From Microcosmobacter mediterraneus (GTDB lineage: Bacteria > Bacteroidota > Bacteroidia > Flavobacteriales > Flavobacteriaceae), in the NCBI RefSeq assembly GCF_031846265.1, contig NZ_JAVRIA010000002.1:372001-436000 (forward strand): a stretch of 64,000 nucleotides of DNA, written 5' to 3'. The position numbers were made by a program, and so were the translations under genes. Every line of letters starts with the position of its first letter. The first letter of the stretch is position 1. Shown in pieces: positions 1 to 8,691 of this stretch. The notes beneath the pieces are model-generated. The model had not been told where the DNA came from. It saw nothing but the letters and a program-made list of their open reading frames with translations, and did no database searches.

Positions 1-627
1 CCATCGCCTTTTATGACAGATGAGCTTCGTGAAAAAATGGGAAAAGCAGCTGTTAGAGCTGCAGAATATATTAAATATGAAGGTGCAGGAACTGTTGAGT
101 TTTTGGTGGATAAACATCGAAATTTCTACTTTATGGAAATGAACACACGTATCCAAGTAGAACATCCTATTACAGAACAGGTTATTGATTTTGACTTAAT
201 CCGTGAGCAAATATTAGTGGCTGGTGGTGTTCCAATTTCTGGGAAAAATTACACACCAAATTTACATTCTATAGAATGTAGAATTAATGCCGAAGATCCT
301 TTTAACGACTTTAGGCCTTCTCCTGGAAAAATTACAACACTTCATGCTCCTGGTGGACATGGCGTTCGTTTAGATACTCATGTTTATGCAGGTTATAGTA
401 TACCGCCAAATTACGATTCTATGATTGCAAAGTTAATTACTACAGCGCAAACACGCGAAGAAGCTATACATAAAATGAAACGCGCTTTGGACGAATTTGT
501 AATAGAAGGTATTAAAACCACAATTCCCTTCCATAGACAGCTCATGGAACATCCTGATTATTTAGCTGGGAATTATACCACTAAATTTATGGAAGACTTT
601 GAAATACAAGATGTAGATGAAGATTAA
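1..627 (+). CDS. accC: Acetyl-CoA carboxylase biotin carboxylase subunit, C-terminal part
   Basis: The gene is cut by the left edge: the frame is open from base 1, with four codons before the first internal ATG. The protein is the C-terminal 208 residues of biotin carboxylase, which carboxylates the biotin on BCCP in the first step of fatty acid synthesis. The family motif EMNTRIQVEHPITEQ holds the catalytic Glu and Arg of the ATP-grasp active site. The biotin carboxylase C-terminal domain follows (ECRINAEDP, RLDTHVYAGY, YDSMIAKLI). The length to the stop fits the family. A strong hairpin terminator lies about 20 bp downstream, so accC ends its transcription unit. In relatives accB usually lies just upstream, outside this window. 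Confidence 0.95.
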   Translation, partial: PSPFMTDELREKMGKAAVRAAEYIKYEGAGTVEFLVDKHRNFYFMEMNTRIQVEHPITEQVIDFDLIREQILVAGGVPISGKNYTPNLHSIECRINAEDPFNDFRPSPGKITTLHAPGGHGVRLDTHVYAGYSIPPNYDSMIAKLITTAQTREEAIHKMKRALDEFVIEGIKTTIPFHRQLMEHPDYLAGNYTTKFMEDFEIQDVDED

Positions 628-648
628 AATCTTTCAAATTAAAAATTA

Positions 649-681
649 AAAATCGCTTCTGACTAAGCGATTTTTTGTTTT
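649..681 (+). terminator. Rho-independent terminator after accC
   Basis: A 9-bp perfect stem (AAATCGCTT at 650-658, AAGCGATTT at 665-673) with a 6-nt loop is followed by a run of T. It separates accC from rnpA. Confidence 0.85.
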
Positions 682-726
682 TTATAATAACCATAATCGT
701 TTAAAGATTGTAGATTTACGTCAATA

Positions 727-1104
727 ATGAAAACTACTTTTTCTAAAACAGAACGTCTTAAAAGTAAACAGCTAATAGATAAGTTGTTCTATGATGGTAA
801 ATCAGTATCTCAATTTCCTTTAAAATTAATTTATCTAAAAACAGAATTTAATGATGGTAGCGTCTTAAAAACAGGTGTCTCAGTCTCTAAACGTCTTTTT
901 AAAAATGCTGTAGATAGAAACAGAATTAAGCGTCTTTTACGCGAAGCTTTTAGGTTGAATAAAGCTGAATATTTTAACAATAGTTCAACATCTTACGCGT
1001 TTATGATTTTGTACATTAGTAACGACGGAGCAACTTTTGAAGTGATCAATGAAAACATGAAACGCTTACTTAATAAGTTTAAAGAAAAGACCTCTGAAGT
1101 TTAA
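727..1104 (+). CDS. rnpA: Ribonuclease P protein component
   Basis: A 125-residue basic protein, the normal size for RnpA. It binds the RNase P RNA and helps 5' maturation of tRNAs. The signature AVDRNRIKRLLREAFR (residues about 61-76) is the RNR motif that contacts the catalytic RNA; GVSVSKRLFKNAV precedes it. The first ATG agrees with the family N-terminus (FSKTERLKSK). It is not next to rpmH, unlike the layout in Firmicutes and Proteobacteria. The S41 peptidase gene starts 12 bp after its stop, so the two are probably co-transcribed. Confidence 0.96.
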   Translation: MKTTFSKTERLKSKQLIDKLFYDGKSVSQFPLKLIYLKTEFNDGSVLKTGVSVSKRLFKNAVDRNRIKRLLREAFRLNKAEYFNNSSTSYAFMILYISNDGATFEVINENMKRLLNKFKEKTSEV

Positions 1105-1116
1105 AACAAAGAAACG

Positions 1117-2751
1117 ATGAAACATAATCTACATAAAAAAATAACACTTCCAATCTTAGCAATTGTCGTATTTCTATCAACCACTGCGTTTAAAAACGAT
1201 TTCTTTGAGATTGCAAAGCAAATAGAAATTTTTACAACACTCTACAAGGAAATCAACATGAATTATGTTGACGATACTAATCCTGCCGACCTTATGGATA
1301 CTGCTATTAAAAGTATGTTAGATGATTTAGATCCTTACACTCAGTTTTACAACGAACAAGATGTACAAGCTGCAAGAATTAATAATGCTGGTGACTACAC
1401 TGGCGTTGGAGCTAATGTACTAACATTAAAAGATAAATTAGTTATTGTTGAGCCTTATAAAAATTATGCGGCAGATAAAGCTGGATTAAAAGCTGGTGAT
1501 CAAATTATTAAAGTAGACAATGTTACAGTGGCCGATTTTAAAGACGATGCTGCTAACTTATTACAAGGTGCTGCTGGATCATCTGTAAACATTACGTTTT
1601 TAAGACAAGGGGAACAAAAAACCACAACTATTACTAGAGAGTCGGTAGATATTCATGCTGTACCTCATTATTCCATGGTCGATGATAAAACAGGATATAT
1701 TGTTTTAAGAAAATTTACAGATAAAGCGTCTTCTGAGACTCTTGCTGCTATGCGTGCATTAAAAAATCAAGGTGCCGATAAGCTTATTTTAGATTTAAGA
1801 GGAAATTTAGGTGGTTTACTTAGAGAGGCTATTGCAATAGTCAACTTTTATGTGCCGCAAAATCAATTGGTAGTAACCACAAAATCTAAAGTAAAGAAAT
1901 ATAATAAAACATACTATACACAAAAACCTCCTGAGGATACTGATATTCCTTTAGTGGTTTTAATTGATGGTAAAAGCGCTTCTGCAAGTGAAATTGTTTC
2001 TGGAGCATTACAAGATTTAGATCGGGCTGTTATTGTTGGATCTCAAAGTTTTGGTAAAGGACTAGTTCAACGTCCTAAACAACTTATTTATGGTACACAA
2101 ATGAAAGTGACTATCTCTAGATACTATACACCATCTGGTCGTTGCATACAAGCTTTAGATTATTGGAATAGAGACGAAAACGGCAAAGCTACTCGTGTAA
2201 AAAGAGAAGATGCTAATATATTTAAGACTAAAAATGGTCGTACGGTTTTTGATGGTGGTGGCGTACAGCCAGATGAAGAAATTGGGCTTTCAAAACATTC
2301 AGCGATAACAAAAGCTATTCTTTCGGAGCATTTAATTTTTGATTTTGCAACAAACTATCTTTACAACAATTCTATTTCAGATTTAAAAGCTTTTAAGCTT
2401 CAGGATTCAGATTTTAAAGATTTTAAATCCTTTTTAGAGTCTGAAAATTTTGATTTTGAAACTAAAACGGAACAAGCTGTAATGGATGCTTTTGAGGTTG
2501 CTAAAGACGAGTTTATAGATGAAGAAATAAATTCAGAATACAATGCGTTATTAGGTTCACTTAACCTTTATAAATCTAAAGCTATAGATGATAATAAAGC
2601 ACAATTAATGAGTTTAATAACCGATCAGATTATTAAACATTTCTTTTACAGTGAAGGCTTATATGAGTATTACATTACTAATAATCCCGAGATAAAAACA
2701 GCAACTGAAATCTTAAATAACCCTACAACTTATCGTAATTATTTACGTTAA
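1117..2751 (+). CDS. S41 family C-terminal processing peptidase with PDZ domain
   Basis: This 544-residue exported serine protease belongs to the CtpA/Prc class. An N-terminal hydrophobic segment (about residues 8-25) is a signal peptide or anchor. A PDZ domain (about 85-165, with the AGLKAGDQI loop) precedes the S41 catalytic core. The Ser/Lys dyad is visible in DGKSASASEI (Ser about 291) and SFGKGLVQ (Lys about 314). A C-terminal region of about 150 residues, rich in acidic and Lys residues, follows the core. Such enzymes trim periplasmic or envelope proteins from their C-termini. The substrate cannot be inferred here. It is probably co-transcribed with rnpA. Confidence 0.93.
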   Translation: MKHNLHKKITLPILAIVVFLSTTAFKNDFFEIAKQIEIFTTLYKEINMNYVDDTNPADLMDTAIKSMLDDLDPYTQFYNEQDVQAARINNAGDYTGVGANVLTLKDKLVIVEPYKNYAADKAGLKAGDQIIKVDNVTVADFKDDAANLLQGAAGSSVNITFLRQGEQKTTTITRESVDIHAVPHYSMVDDKTGYIVLRKFTDKASSETLAAMRALKNQGADKLILDLRGNLGGLLREAIAIVNFYVPQNQLVVTTKSKVKKYNKTYYTQKPPEDTDIPLVVLIDGKSASASEIVSGALQDLDRAVIVGSQSFGKGLVQRPKQLIYGTQMKVTISRYYTPSGRCIQALDYWNRDENGKATRVKREDANIFKTKNGRTVFDGGGVQPDEEIGLSKHSAITKAILSEHLIFDFATNYLYNNSISDLKAFKLQDSDFKDFKSFLESENFDFETKTEQAVMDAFEVAKDEFIDEEINSEYNALLGSLNLYKSKAIDDNKAQLMSLITDQIIKHFFYSEGLYEYYITNNPEIKTATEILNNPTTYRNYLR

Positions 2752-2795
2752 ACTATTAAAATTCGCTATATTTAGTTTCGATTAATAGTTTACTC

Positions 2796-3626
2796 ATGAA
2801 GAGATTCTTCATTATATTACTTTTTCTTTCTCAAGTTTTATCTGCACAAACAGAGCTTAAGCACGAGGTTTATTTTGATACAGATCAGTATGAAATATTA
2901 CCTACAGAACAAAGTAGACTACTTCTATTTTTATCTCAAATTGAAGGTTTGGATATAGAAAAAATTTCTATTTATGGTTTTTGTGATGATAGAGGAAGTG
3001 ATAATTATAATCTTGTGCTCTCCCAAAACAGGGCTAATGCTATAAAAGAGGTGTTCTCTAATAATGAGTTTGATGAATCTACCATAACTAATGTAGATGG
3101 TAAAGGTGAAGTGCTTATAAAAATAGTGAAGGAAGACGATTTAGAAAAAATTAGAGGATTAAATCGTAAAGTAGAAATTATTGTAACACAAGTGTTTCCT
3201 CCTCGACCTAAGGAAGATCGTAAACCTGAAACTGCAGATGTGTTAAAAGGTGATCTTAAGGTTGGTGATAAAATAGTTTTAGAGAACTTACTATTTAGAA
3301 CAGGTTACAGCTACTTAGTAAAGGAATCAAGACAAACCTTAGAAGATATTGCTAATGTTTTAGTTAAGCGTAAAGATATTAATTTCACTATACAAGGTCA
3401 TGTGTGTTGTACTTATGGTACTAGAGATGCTGTAGATAGAAAAACACGTAAACGAAACTTATCTGTAGCACGTGCTAAATATATTTATGACTATTTATTA
3501 GAACGAGGTGTTAGTCGTTTACGCATGAAATATGAAGGTTTGCGTCGTAAATTTCCACTTGGTGGTGATCCTAAATTTGATAGACGTGTAGAAATTTTAG
3601 TGACTAAAATTAATACCTCAGATTAA
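2796..3626 (+). CDS. Secreted protein with two OmpA-like domains
   Basis: The 276-residue protein has a signal peptide (cleavage near SAQTE, about residue 18). An OmpA/MotB C-terminal-like domain follows at about 25-135 (YFDTDQYEI, IYGFCDDRGSDNYN, LSQNRANAIKEVF). A second, more divergent copy lies at about 150-272 (NLLFRTGYSYLVKES, IQGHVCCTYGT, LSVARAKYIYDYLLERGV, FDRRVEILV). OmpA domains bind peptidoglycan through Asp and Arg residues. No beta-barrel or lipobox is present, so this is probably a periplasmic tether. The second copy has unusual paired Cys in the ligand loop. It converges with the minus-strand GNAT gene, overlapping it by about 4 bp. Confidence 0.8.
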   Translation: MKRFFIILLFLSQVLSAQTELKHEVYFDTDQYEILPTEQSRLLLFLSQIEGLDIEKISIYGFCDDRGSDNYNLVLSQNRANAIKEVFSNNEFDESTITNVDGKGEVLIKIVKEDDLEKIRGLNRKVEIIVTQVFPPRPKEDRKPETADVLKGDLKVGDKIVLENLLFRTGYSYLVKESRQTLEDIANVLVKRKDINFTIQGHVCCTYGTRDAVDRKTRKRNLSVARAKYIYDYLLERGVSRLRMKYEGLRRKFPLGGDPKFDRRVEILVTKINTSD

Positions 3627-4069
3627 ACTTTAAAAATCATATTTATATGCGGAATACCATCTTCTAAGTACTCCTCTCCTACTTCAGTAAAGTTTAAATT
3701 ATTATAAAAACGTTTCAAATAAGTTTGTGCAGAAATTCTAATGTCTGAAGTTTTATAATAATCTTCTATTGCTTTTATTGACGCATTCATAATAGTATAA
3801 CCATAGTTATGTTGACGTTGGTTCTCTTTAACCACTACTCTACCAATACTAGCTTCTTCAAAATAATCACCTGGTTTAAATACACGTGTATAAGCAACTA
3901 AGTCGTTTTTTTTATAGCCAAGAACATGTAAGGCTTTCTCATCTTTACCATCTACATCTTGATATACACAATCTTGCTCAACCACAAAAACTTCGCTACG
4001 TAATTGAAGTAAATCGTAAAGCTCATTAGTATTAAGATTTTGAAATTTTTTTACGGCTACTTCTAACAA
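3623..4069 (-). CDS. ElaA-like GNAT N-acetyltransferase
   Basis: This 148-residue single-domain GNAT protein resembles E. coli ElaA. The family's N-terminal block ELYDLLQLRSEVFVVEQ is followed by the CVYQDVDGKD segment. The acetyl-CoA binding region is IGRVVVKENQRQHNYGYTIM (residues about 77-96), with the Q/RxxGxG-type loop slightly degenerate. The acceptor substrate is unknown. The start overlaps the 3' end of rpiB by 7 bp, so both are probably one minus-strand transcript. Confidence 0.85.
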   Translation of the reverse strand: MLEVAVKKFQNLNTNELYDLLQLRSEVFVVEQDCVYQDVDGKDEKALHVLGYKKNDLVAYTRVFKPGDYFEEASIGRVVVKENQRQHNYGYTIMNASIKAIEDYYKTSDIRISAQTYLKRFYNNLNFTEVGEEYLEDGIPHINMIFKV

Positions 4070-4497
4070 GACATTGGTATTTTATCAACGCGTTTTTGAT
4101 GACGACCACCTTCAAACTCTGTGTTTAAAAACACATCTACCATTTTAATAGCTTGAGGAATCGATGTAAAACGTGCAGGAATACAAATAATATTTGCATT
4201 ATTATGTAGTCGTGTTAATTCTGTAATTTCACTTGTCCAACACACACCTGCTCTCACGTTTTGGTATTTATTTGCTGTCATTGCCACACCATTAGCACTT
4301 CCACAAATTAAAATACCATAATCTACTTTTTTATGATCAACATCTTTAGCAACAGGATGCACAAAATCTGGATAATCTACACTATCTAAAGTATCTGTGC
4401 CATAATTAGTCACAGTATATCCTTTTGTTTTTAGGTGTTTTACTATAGCAGCTTTGTAGTCTGGTCCTGCGTGGTCGTTACCTATGGAGATGTTCAT
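4063..4497 (-). CDS. rpiB: Ribose 5-phosphate isomerase B
   Basis: A 144-residue RpiB/LacAB-family isomerase interconverting ribose 5-phosphate and ribulose 5-phosphate in the pentose phosphate pathway. The N-terminal substrate loop GNDHAGPDYK, the active-site Cys about 65 in ILICGSANGVAMTANK, and RLHNNANI are all present. The length is that of a normal full-length RpiB. It is the first gene of a two-gene minus-strand operon with the GNAT gene. Its upstream region contains a dispersed repeat and the long AT-rich spacer. Confidence 0.94.
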   Translation of the reverse strand: MNISIGNDHAGPDYKAAIVKHLKTKGYTVTNYGTDTLDSVDYPDFVHPVAKDVDHKKVDYGILICGSANGVAMTANKYQNVRAGVCWTSEITELTRLHNNANIICIPARFTSIPQAIKMVDVFLNTEFEGGRHQKRVDKIPMSC

Positions 4498-4511
4498 AAT
4501 ATTCTATTTAA

Positions 4512-4607
4512 TGTCATTACGAGGACGAAGGACTTAATAATCTTTACCTTTTTAAGAGATTCTTCGCTATGACTTCGACAAGCTCAGCCTGACAGCCCTG
4601 AATGACA
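4512..4607. repeat. Composite dispersed palindromic repeat, MITE/REP-like
   Basis: A 96-bp element bounded by a 7-bp inverted repeat (TGTCATT at 4512, AATGACA at 4601). Inside are the imperfect pair TAATCTTT / AAGAGATT and the segment ACTTCGACAAGCTCAGCCTG. It is more GC-rich than its surroundings and has no coding capacity. Similar words recur as dispersed repeats in flavobacterial genomes; this is from general knowledge, not checked here. Confidence 0.6.
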
Positions 4608-4971
4608 ATTATTAATAATTTATCTTTCAACAAAGTTACAAATAATTAAATCTGGTTAACAGGAGTATTCATTACTTGTTAATAAGTGTTGACAAGTCCT
4701 TAAAATAAAAATTAGGATTATCCACTAAATTTTTCAAACCAAAATGGGTTTCTAATAACCTAATTACTTAACTATTTTTTTTGAGGAAGTTATTAATAAC
4801 CCTTATAGACGAAATGAACAGCTTTTTTTAAAAAATATATCATTTATTTCTATTAATATCCATTATTAACAGTTGTTGATAGTTTTTTAAATAACCTTAA
4901 AAATGAAGAGTTTATATGTAAATTTAATGTTAATTAAACCGTAATATAATGTAAACTACAACTTATCAAAA

Positions 4972-5078
4972 CAAAACACTAAAAAGTTATACTAACTATT
5001 AACAGACTATAATAACCATTATTTTATTTTTAAAATTTTAAAGAAAAAAGATGATATGAATATATATGTTGATAAGTC
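4972..5078 (+). repeat. Upstream conserved repeat, copy 1 (before propeller paralog 1)
   Basis: About 107 bp closely matching copies at 6848-6955 and 8511-8618. The shared words are AAAAAGTT, ACTAACTATTAACA and ACTA-AATAACCAT followed by ATTTTATTTTTAAA. It lies directly upstream of a member of the secreted protein family, so it probably holds shared promoter or leader sequence. Confidence 0.75.
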
Positions 5079-5134
5079 TTAAAATTTAAATTTATAATGA
5101 ATTATTTTTTATCTTGTAAGAAAATATAGCAGTT

Positions 5135-6805
5135 ATGAAAAAAATAATATGCCTTTTTTTAATGCTTCCTTTTTTAGGATGGAGTCAGGTGCAGATAGGA
5201 CAAGATATACACGGTGAAGGGAATGGTGACGAATCAGGATGGGTAATTTCTTTATCTTCAGATGGCTCTATAGTTGCTATTGGAGCTCATTTAAATAATG
5301 GAAATGGAAATAATTCAGGCCATGTAAGAGTTTTTGAAAATATAAATGAAACTTGGACACAAATAGGTCAAGATATAAATGGTGAGCAAGCTGAAGATAG
5401 ATCTGGTTCTAGTTTAAGTTTATCTAGCAACGGAAATATTTTAGCAATTGGAGCTCCTAGAAATGGTTCTAATAGCGAATTATCAGGACATGTAAGAGTT
5501 TTTGAGAATATTAATGGAACATGGACTCAAATAGGTCAAGATTTAGATGGAGAATCCTCAGGAGATCAATTTGGGTGGAGTGTTAGTTTATCTGATAATG
5601 GGGCTATTCTTGCAATTGGTGCTATTGAAAGTAATACTTCTAATAAAGGTTATGTAAAAGTTTTTGAAAACATAAATGGAACTTGGACTCAAATAGGTCA
5701 GAAAATAATTGGAGAAAACATAGGTGGAAGTGATTTTGGATGGAGTGTGAATATTTCAAATAATGGAAATAGATTAGCTGTAGGTGATCCATTTAATAAT
5801 CCAACGAATGATTTTAATGGAGCTCAAACTGGACATGTAAGAATATTTGAAAACATAAACGATGCGTGGACACAGATAGGTCAGGATATCGATGGAGAAT
5901 CCTCAGGAGATCAGTCAGGAAATAAAATATCACTATCCTCAGATGGAAGTACAATAGCTATAGGAGCAGTTTTAAATAGTGGTAATGGTCAATACTCAGG
6001 TCATGTAAGAGTCTTTGAAGATATCAATGGTATATGGACTCAAATAGGTCAAGATATTGATGGGGAATCACAAAATGATTTCTTTGGATTTGATGTTAAT
6101 TTATCTAGCGATGCTAGCGTAATTTTTATTGGCGCTACTGGAACATCAAATGGCACAGTACGTTTATATAAAAATATAAATAATTCATGGACTAAAATTG
6201 GTCAAGATTTAAATGGTGATTCTTCTGGTAATCAATTTGGTTTCTCAATAGATTGCTCAATAGATGCTGGAATTATAGCTATTGGTGATCGTTCAGATAA
6301 TGGTAATGGATCTGAACGAGGTCAAGTTAAAGTATATGATATATCTTCTGAATTAGCGTTATATGAAGTCATAGAAGACATCGCTGGAAACATAAACGGC
6401 ATCAATGTCACAGCTGCTCAACTAAACAGTATCATTGATGTTTCTGGAGCTATAGAAGGTGTAGATTATACCATAGCCTTACAAAATGGCAGTTACGTAG
6501 ATCCAAGTAGTCCAACGGCCTCAGAGATCCAAGCCATCATAGATCAGGTGAACTCAACATTAAGTATAACAGAAGAAAGCAGTTTAGATTACCAGCTTTA
6601 TCCCAACCCAACAAAGAGCCAGTTTACCGTGCAATTAAATGATGGTAATAGTTTAGAGCAAATAGAGGTATATACAATTTTAGGTGAGCTGCTAATAACC
6701 AGTAAACAAACTACAGTAAATACGAGTAATCTCTCTACAGGCACGTATCTTGTAAAGATAACAACAGCCCAAGGCACAGCTACAGAAAAATTGATAATAG
6801 AGTAA
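5135..6805 (+). CDS. Secreted FG-GAP-like seven-repeat protein with T9SS sorting domain, paralog 1
   Basis: A 556-residue exported protein with a signal peptide ending at GWSQ (about residue 18). Seven repeats of about 56 residues follow, each of the form W-TQIGQDI-GE-GD-SG-SVSLS-DG-IVAIGA then SGHVRVFEN. This resembles FG-GAP repeats and predicts a seven-bladed beta-propeller. A module of about 75 residues (about 412-485, with NVTAAQLNSIIDVSGAIEG) is unique to this paralog. The C-terminus (YPNPTKSQFTVQL to KLIIE) is a type A signal for export and anchoring by the type IX system. The ligand is unknown. First of four tandem paralogs. Confidence 0.85.
   Translation: MKKIICLFLMLPFLGWSQVQIGQDIHGEGNGDESGWVISLSSDGSIVAIGAHLNNGNGNNSGHVRVFENINETWTQIGQDINGEQAEDRSGSSLSLSSNGNILAIGAPRNGSNSELSGHVRVFENINGTWTQIGQDLDGESSGDQFGWSVSLSDNGAILAIGAIESNTSNKGYVKVFENINGTWTQIGQKIIGENIGGSDFGWSVNISNNGNRLAVGDPFNNPTNDFNGAQTGHVRIFENINDAWTQIGQDIDGESSGDQSGNKISLSSDGSTIAIGAVLNSGNGQYSGHVRVFEDINGIWTQIGQDIDGESQNDFFGFDVNLSSDASVIFIGATGTSNGTVRLYKNINNSWTKIGQDLNGDSSGNQFGFSIDCSIDAGIIAIGDRSDNGNGSERGQVKVYDISSELALYEVIEDIAGNINGINVTAAQLNSIIDVSGAIEGVDYTIALQNGSYVDPSSPTASEIQAIIDQVNSTLSITEESSLDYQLYPNPTKSQFTVQLNDGNSLEQIEVYTILGELLITSKQTTVNTSNLSTGTYLVKITTAQGTATEKLIIE
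6605..6706 (+). repeat. Near-identical sorting-domain DNA, copy A
   Basis: A 102-bp stretch encoding the start of the T9SS sorting domain of paralog 1. It matches 9958-10059 in paralog 3 with only two differences that I can see. This is much closer than the rest of the two genes and suggests recent gene conversion or module exchange. Confidence 0.85.
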
Positions 6806-6808
6806 TTA

Positions 6809-6828
6809 ATCTTTGTAAAGATTTTTAA
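6809..6828 (+). terminator. Weak hairpin after paralog 1
   Basis: AATCTTT (6809-6815) and AAAGATT (6818-6824) pair around a very short loop and are followed by T residues just after the stop codon. The stem is AT-only, so termination may be inefficient. Confidence 0.35.
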
Positions 6829-6847
6829 TTAAGTCACTTCTCATAAC

Positions 6848-6955
6848 AAAAGCTTAAAAAGTTGTACTAACTATTAACACACTACAATAACCATCATTTT
6901 ATTTTTAAATTTTTAAAAGAAAAATGATGATATGTATATATGTGTTGATAAGTTG
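6848..6955 (+). repeat. Upstream conserved repeat, copy 2 (before propeller paralog 2)
   Basis: Second copy of the intergenic repeat. Its core differs from the copy at 8511-8618 at only a few positions over about 75 bp. The matching stretch begins at AAGTCACTTCTC (6831), just after the previous gene, so the duplicated unit seems to include most of the intergenic region. Confidence 0.8.
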
Positions 6956-7029
6956 ATTTTTAAAACTTTGATGACATTTTATAATTTTATCGATTAGATG
7001 ATAAACTCTAATTCTAAATAATTTTTAAA

Positions 7030-8484
7030 ATGAAACAAGTCTACATCTTTATCATTCTTATTTTATCTTTTTCAAATTTAAATAGTCAAATATTAATAGG
7101 TCAAGAATTATTTGGTACTGTTGCTCAAGAACGTTTCGGATCTAGAGTAGATATCAGCGCAGATGGGCAGACTATAGCTGTAAAGAAAGGTGTAAGTTTA
7201 AGTTCAGGAGATATAGGTTTAAAGCAGATTGTATTATACTCTCTAGTAAACAATATTTGGATGCAAAAGGGTGATGCTATTGACATAAATATAACAAGTG
7301 TACCTTCAACTTTGCTTGCTATACCTATAGCTCTAAGTGATGACGGTTCTACGATAGTATTTTCAAATCCAATAGACATCAATATAAACAGAGTTCAAAT
7401 ATTTGAATTTCAAGGAAATACATGGATACAAAAAGGTAATGATATTCTTGATGGATTAAATGTTCCTAATAATTCAATTGCTATAAATGCAAATGGTACA
7501 ACCGTTGCAATTGGTTCTACAAATACAAGCAGCTCTGGATATGCTCATGTATATAGATATGAGAGTAATTCTTGGGTTCAAATAGGTTCTGAAATATCAG
7601 GCGAATTTAATAACGATCTTTTAGGTTGGGCTGTTGATTTAAGTGATTCTGGAGATATTTTTGCTGTTAGTGCTATAGGTCATAATAATGGTAGTGGTTT
7701 TGGTCAAGTACAAGTTTTTGAAAACCAAAATAACAATTGGGTGAAAATAGGAGATGACATCGATGGTGAATTTCCAAGTAATTCTGGTTATGATATAAAA
7801 TTGAGTTCTGATGGTAATATAGTCTCCATAGGAATACCTTTAAATTCAATTCCTAATAGTAGCGTTGGTGGTATTAAAGTGTTTCAAAATAACTCAGGAA
7901 ATTGGGAACAAATAGAAGATATTATAAACGGATCTAATCCAAATTTTGGTTTTGGTTTACAACTTGCAATGAGCAATGATGGTTCAATTATTATTTCGGG
8001 CGATCATCGTGCAGATGAAAATGGTAGTGATTCTGGTAAGGTGAGTATTTTTCAGTTTCAAAATAATGAATGGGTTGAAGTAGGTGTAATACTTGGTGAT
8101 TTTAGTTCTCAGTTTTTCGGTATTTCCACAGAAATTAGTGCAGACGGTACAGTATTAGTTATTGGTGCTGAAGGTATTGGACCAAATTTAGATGAACCTG
8201 GTAGTGTAAGGGTTTATGATCTTTCAAGTCTCTTAGTTTTATCGGTTAATGAATTTAATACAATTCCATTTAAATTATACCCAAACCCAGCAAAAGATCA
8301 GTTTACAATACAATTAGAAAACTCATCAGATTTAAAAAATGTAACTATCTATAATAACCTAGGTCAACAAGTATTAAGCTCTAAAAATTATATTTTAGAT
8401 ACGTCTAAACTAGCATCAGGTTTATATGTAGTAGAACTAGAAACTACAAAAGGAAAAGGGTCTAAAAATTTGATAATAGACTAA
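7030..8484 (+). CDS. Secreted FG-GAP-like seven-repeat protein with T9SS sorting domain, paralog 2
   Basis: The 484-residue protein has a signal peptide (cleavage after about residue 19, NSQ). Its seven repeats are degenerate; the IG-(D/E)I-GE motif is clear only in units 1, 4 and 5, and repeats 2 and 3 have lost the SGHVRVF strand. The sorting domain (LYPNPAKDQFTIQL to NLIID) is intact. It is the most diverged of the four paralogs, so it may bind a different partner or be under weaker constraint. Seven units still argue for a closed seven-bladed propeller at the cell surface. It has its own copy of the upstream repeat. Confidence 0.8.
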   Translation: MKQVYIFIILILSFSNLNSQILIGQELFGTVAQERFGSRVDISADGQTIAVKKGVSLSSGDIGLKQIVLYSLVNNIWMQKGDAIDINITSVPSTLLAIPIALSDDGSTIVFSNPIDININRVQIFEFQGNTWIQKGNDILDGLNVPNNSIAINANGTTVAIGSTNTSSSGYAHVYRYESNSWVQIGSEISGEFNNDLLGWAVDLSDSGDIFAVSAIGHNNGSGFGQVQVFENQNNNWVKIGDDIDGEFPSNSGYDIKLSSDGNIVSIGIPLNSIPNSSVGGIKVFQNNSGNWEQIEDIINGSNPNFGFGLQLAMSNDGSIIISGDHRADENGSDSGKVSIFQFQNNEWVEVGVILGDFSSQFFGISTEISADGTVLVIGAEGIGPNLDEPGSVRVYDLSSLLVLSVNEFNTIPFKLYPNPAKDQFTIQLENSSDLKNVTIYNNLGQQVLSSKNYILDTSKLASGLYVVELETTKGKGSKNLIID

Positions 8485-8510
8485 ATTAGGAAATTAAGTC
8501 ACTTCTCAAA

Positions 8511-8618
8511 ATAAAACTCTAAAAAGTTGTACTAACTATTAACACACTATAATAACCATCATTTTATTTTTAAATTTTTAAAAGAAATTATAATAATGGT
8601 ATATCTTGTGTATAAGTA
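8511..8618 (+). repeat. Upstream conserved repeat, copy 3 (before propeller paralog 3)
   Basis: Third copy of the intergenic repeat, almost identical to copy 2 from AAAAAGTTGTACTAAC to TTTTTAAAAGAAA. Beyond about 8586 it diverges. The fourth paralog has no clear copy. Confidence 0.8.
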
Positions 8619-8691
8619 TAATTAATATTTAAAAAAGACAATTAAAAAGTTTATTACTTATATTTAAAGTTCGATAATAAATTCTTAAAAT

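Larger units (their letters stand above)
4498..5134. other. Gene-free AT-rich spacer of about 640 bp
   Basis: I see no credible gene here. The stretch holds the promoter side of rpiB, a composite dispersed repeat (4512-4607), and very AT-rich DNA with many TTAATAA- and TTGATAA-like words. It ends with the first copy of the roughly 110-bp repeat that precedes three of the downstream paralogs. Confidence 0.7.

Noticed and set aside
4640..5130. AT-rich spacer as a replication origin
   Set aside because: Only one imperfect DnaA-box-like word (TTATCCACT at 4718) is seen and there is no dnaA gene. Perfect TTATCCACA words at 10084, 32110 and 34408 are scattered within genes.
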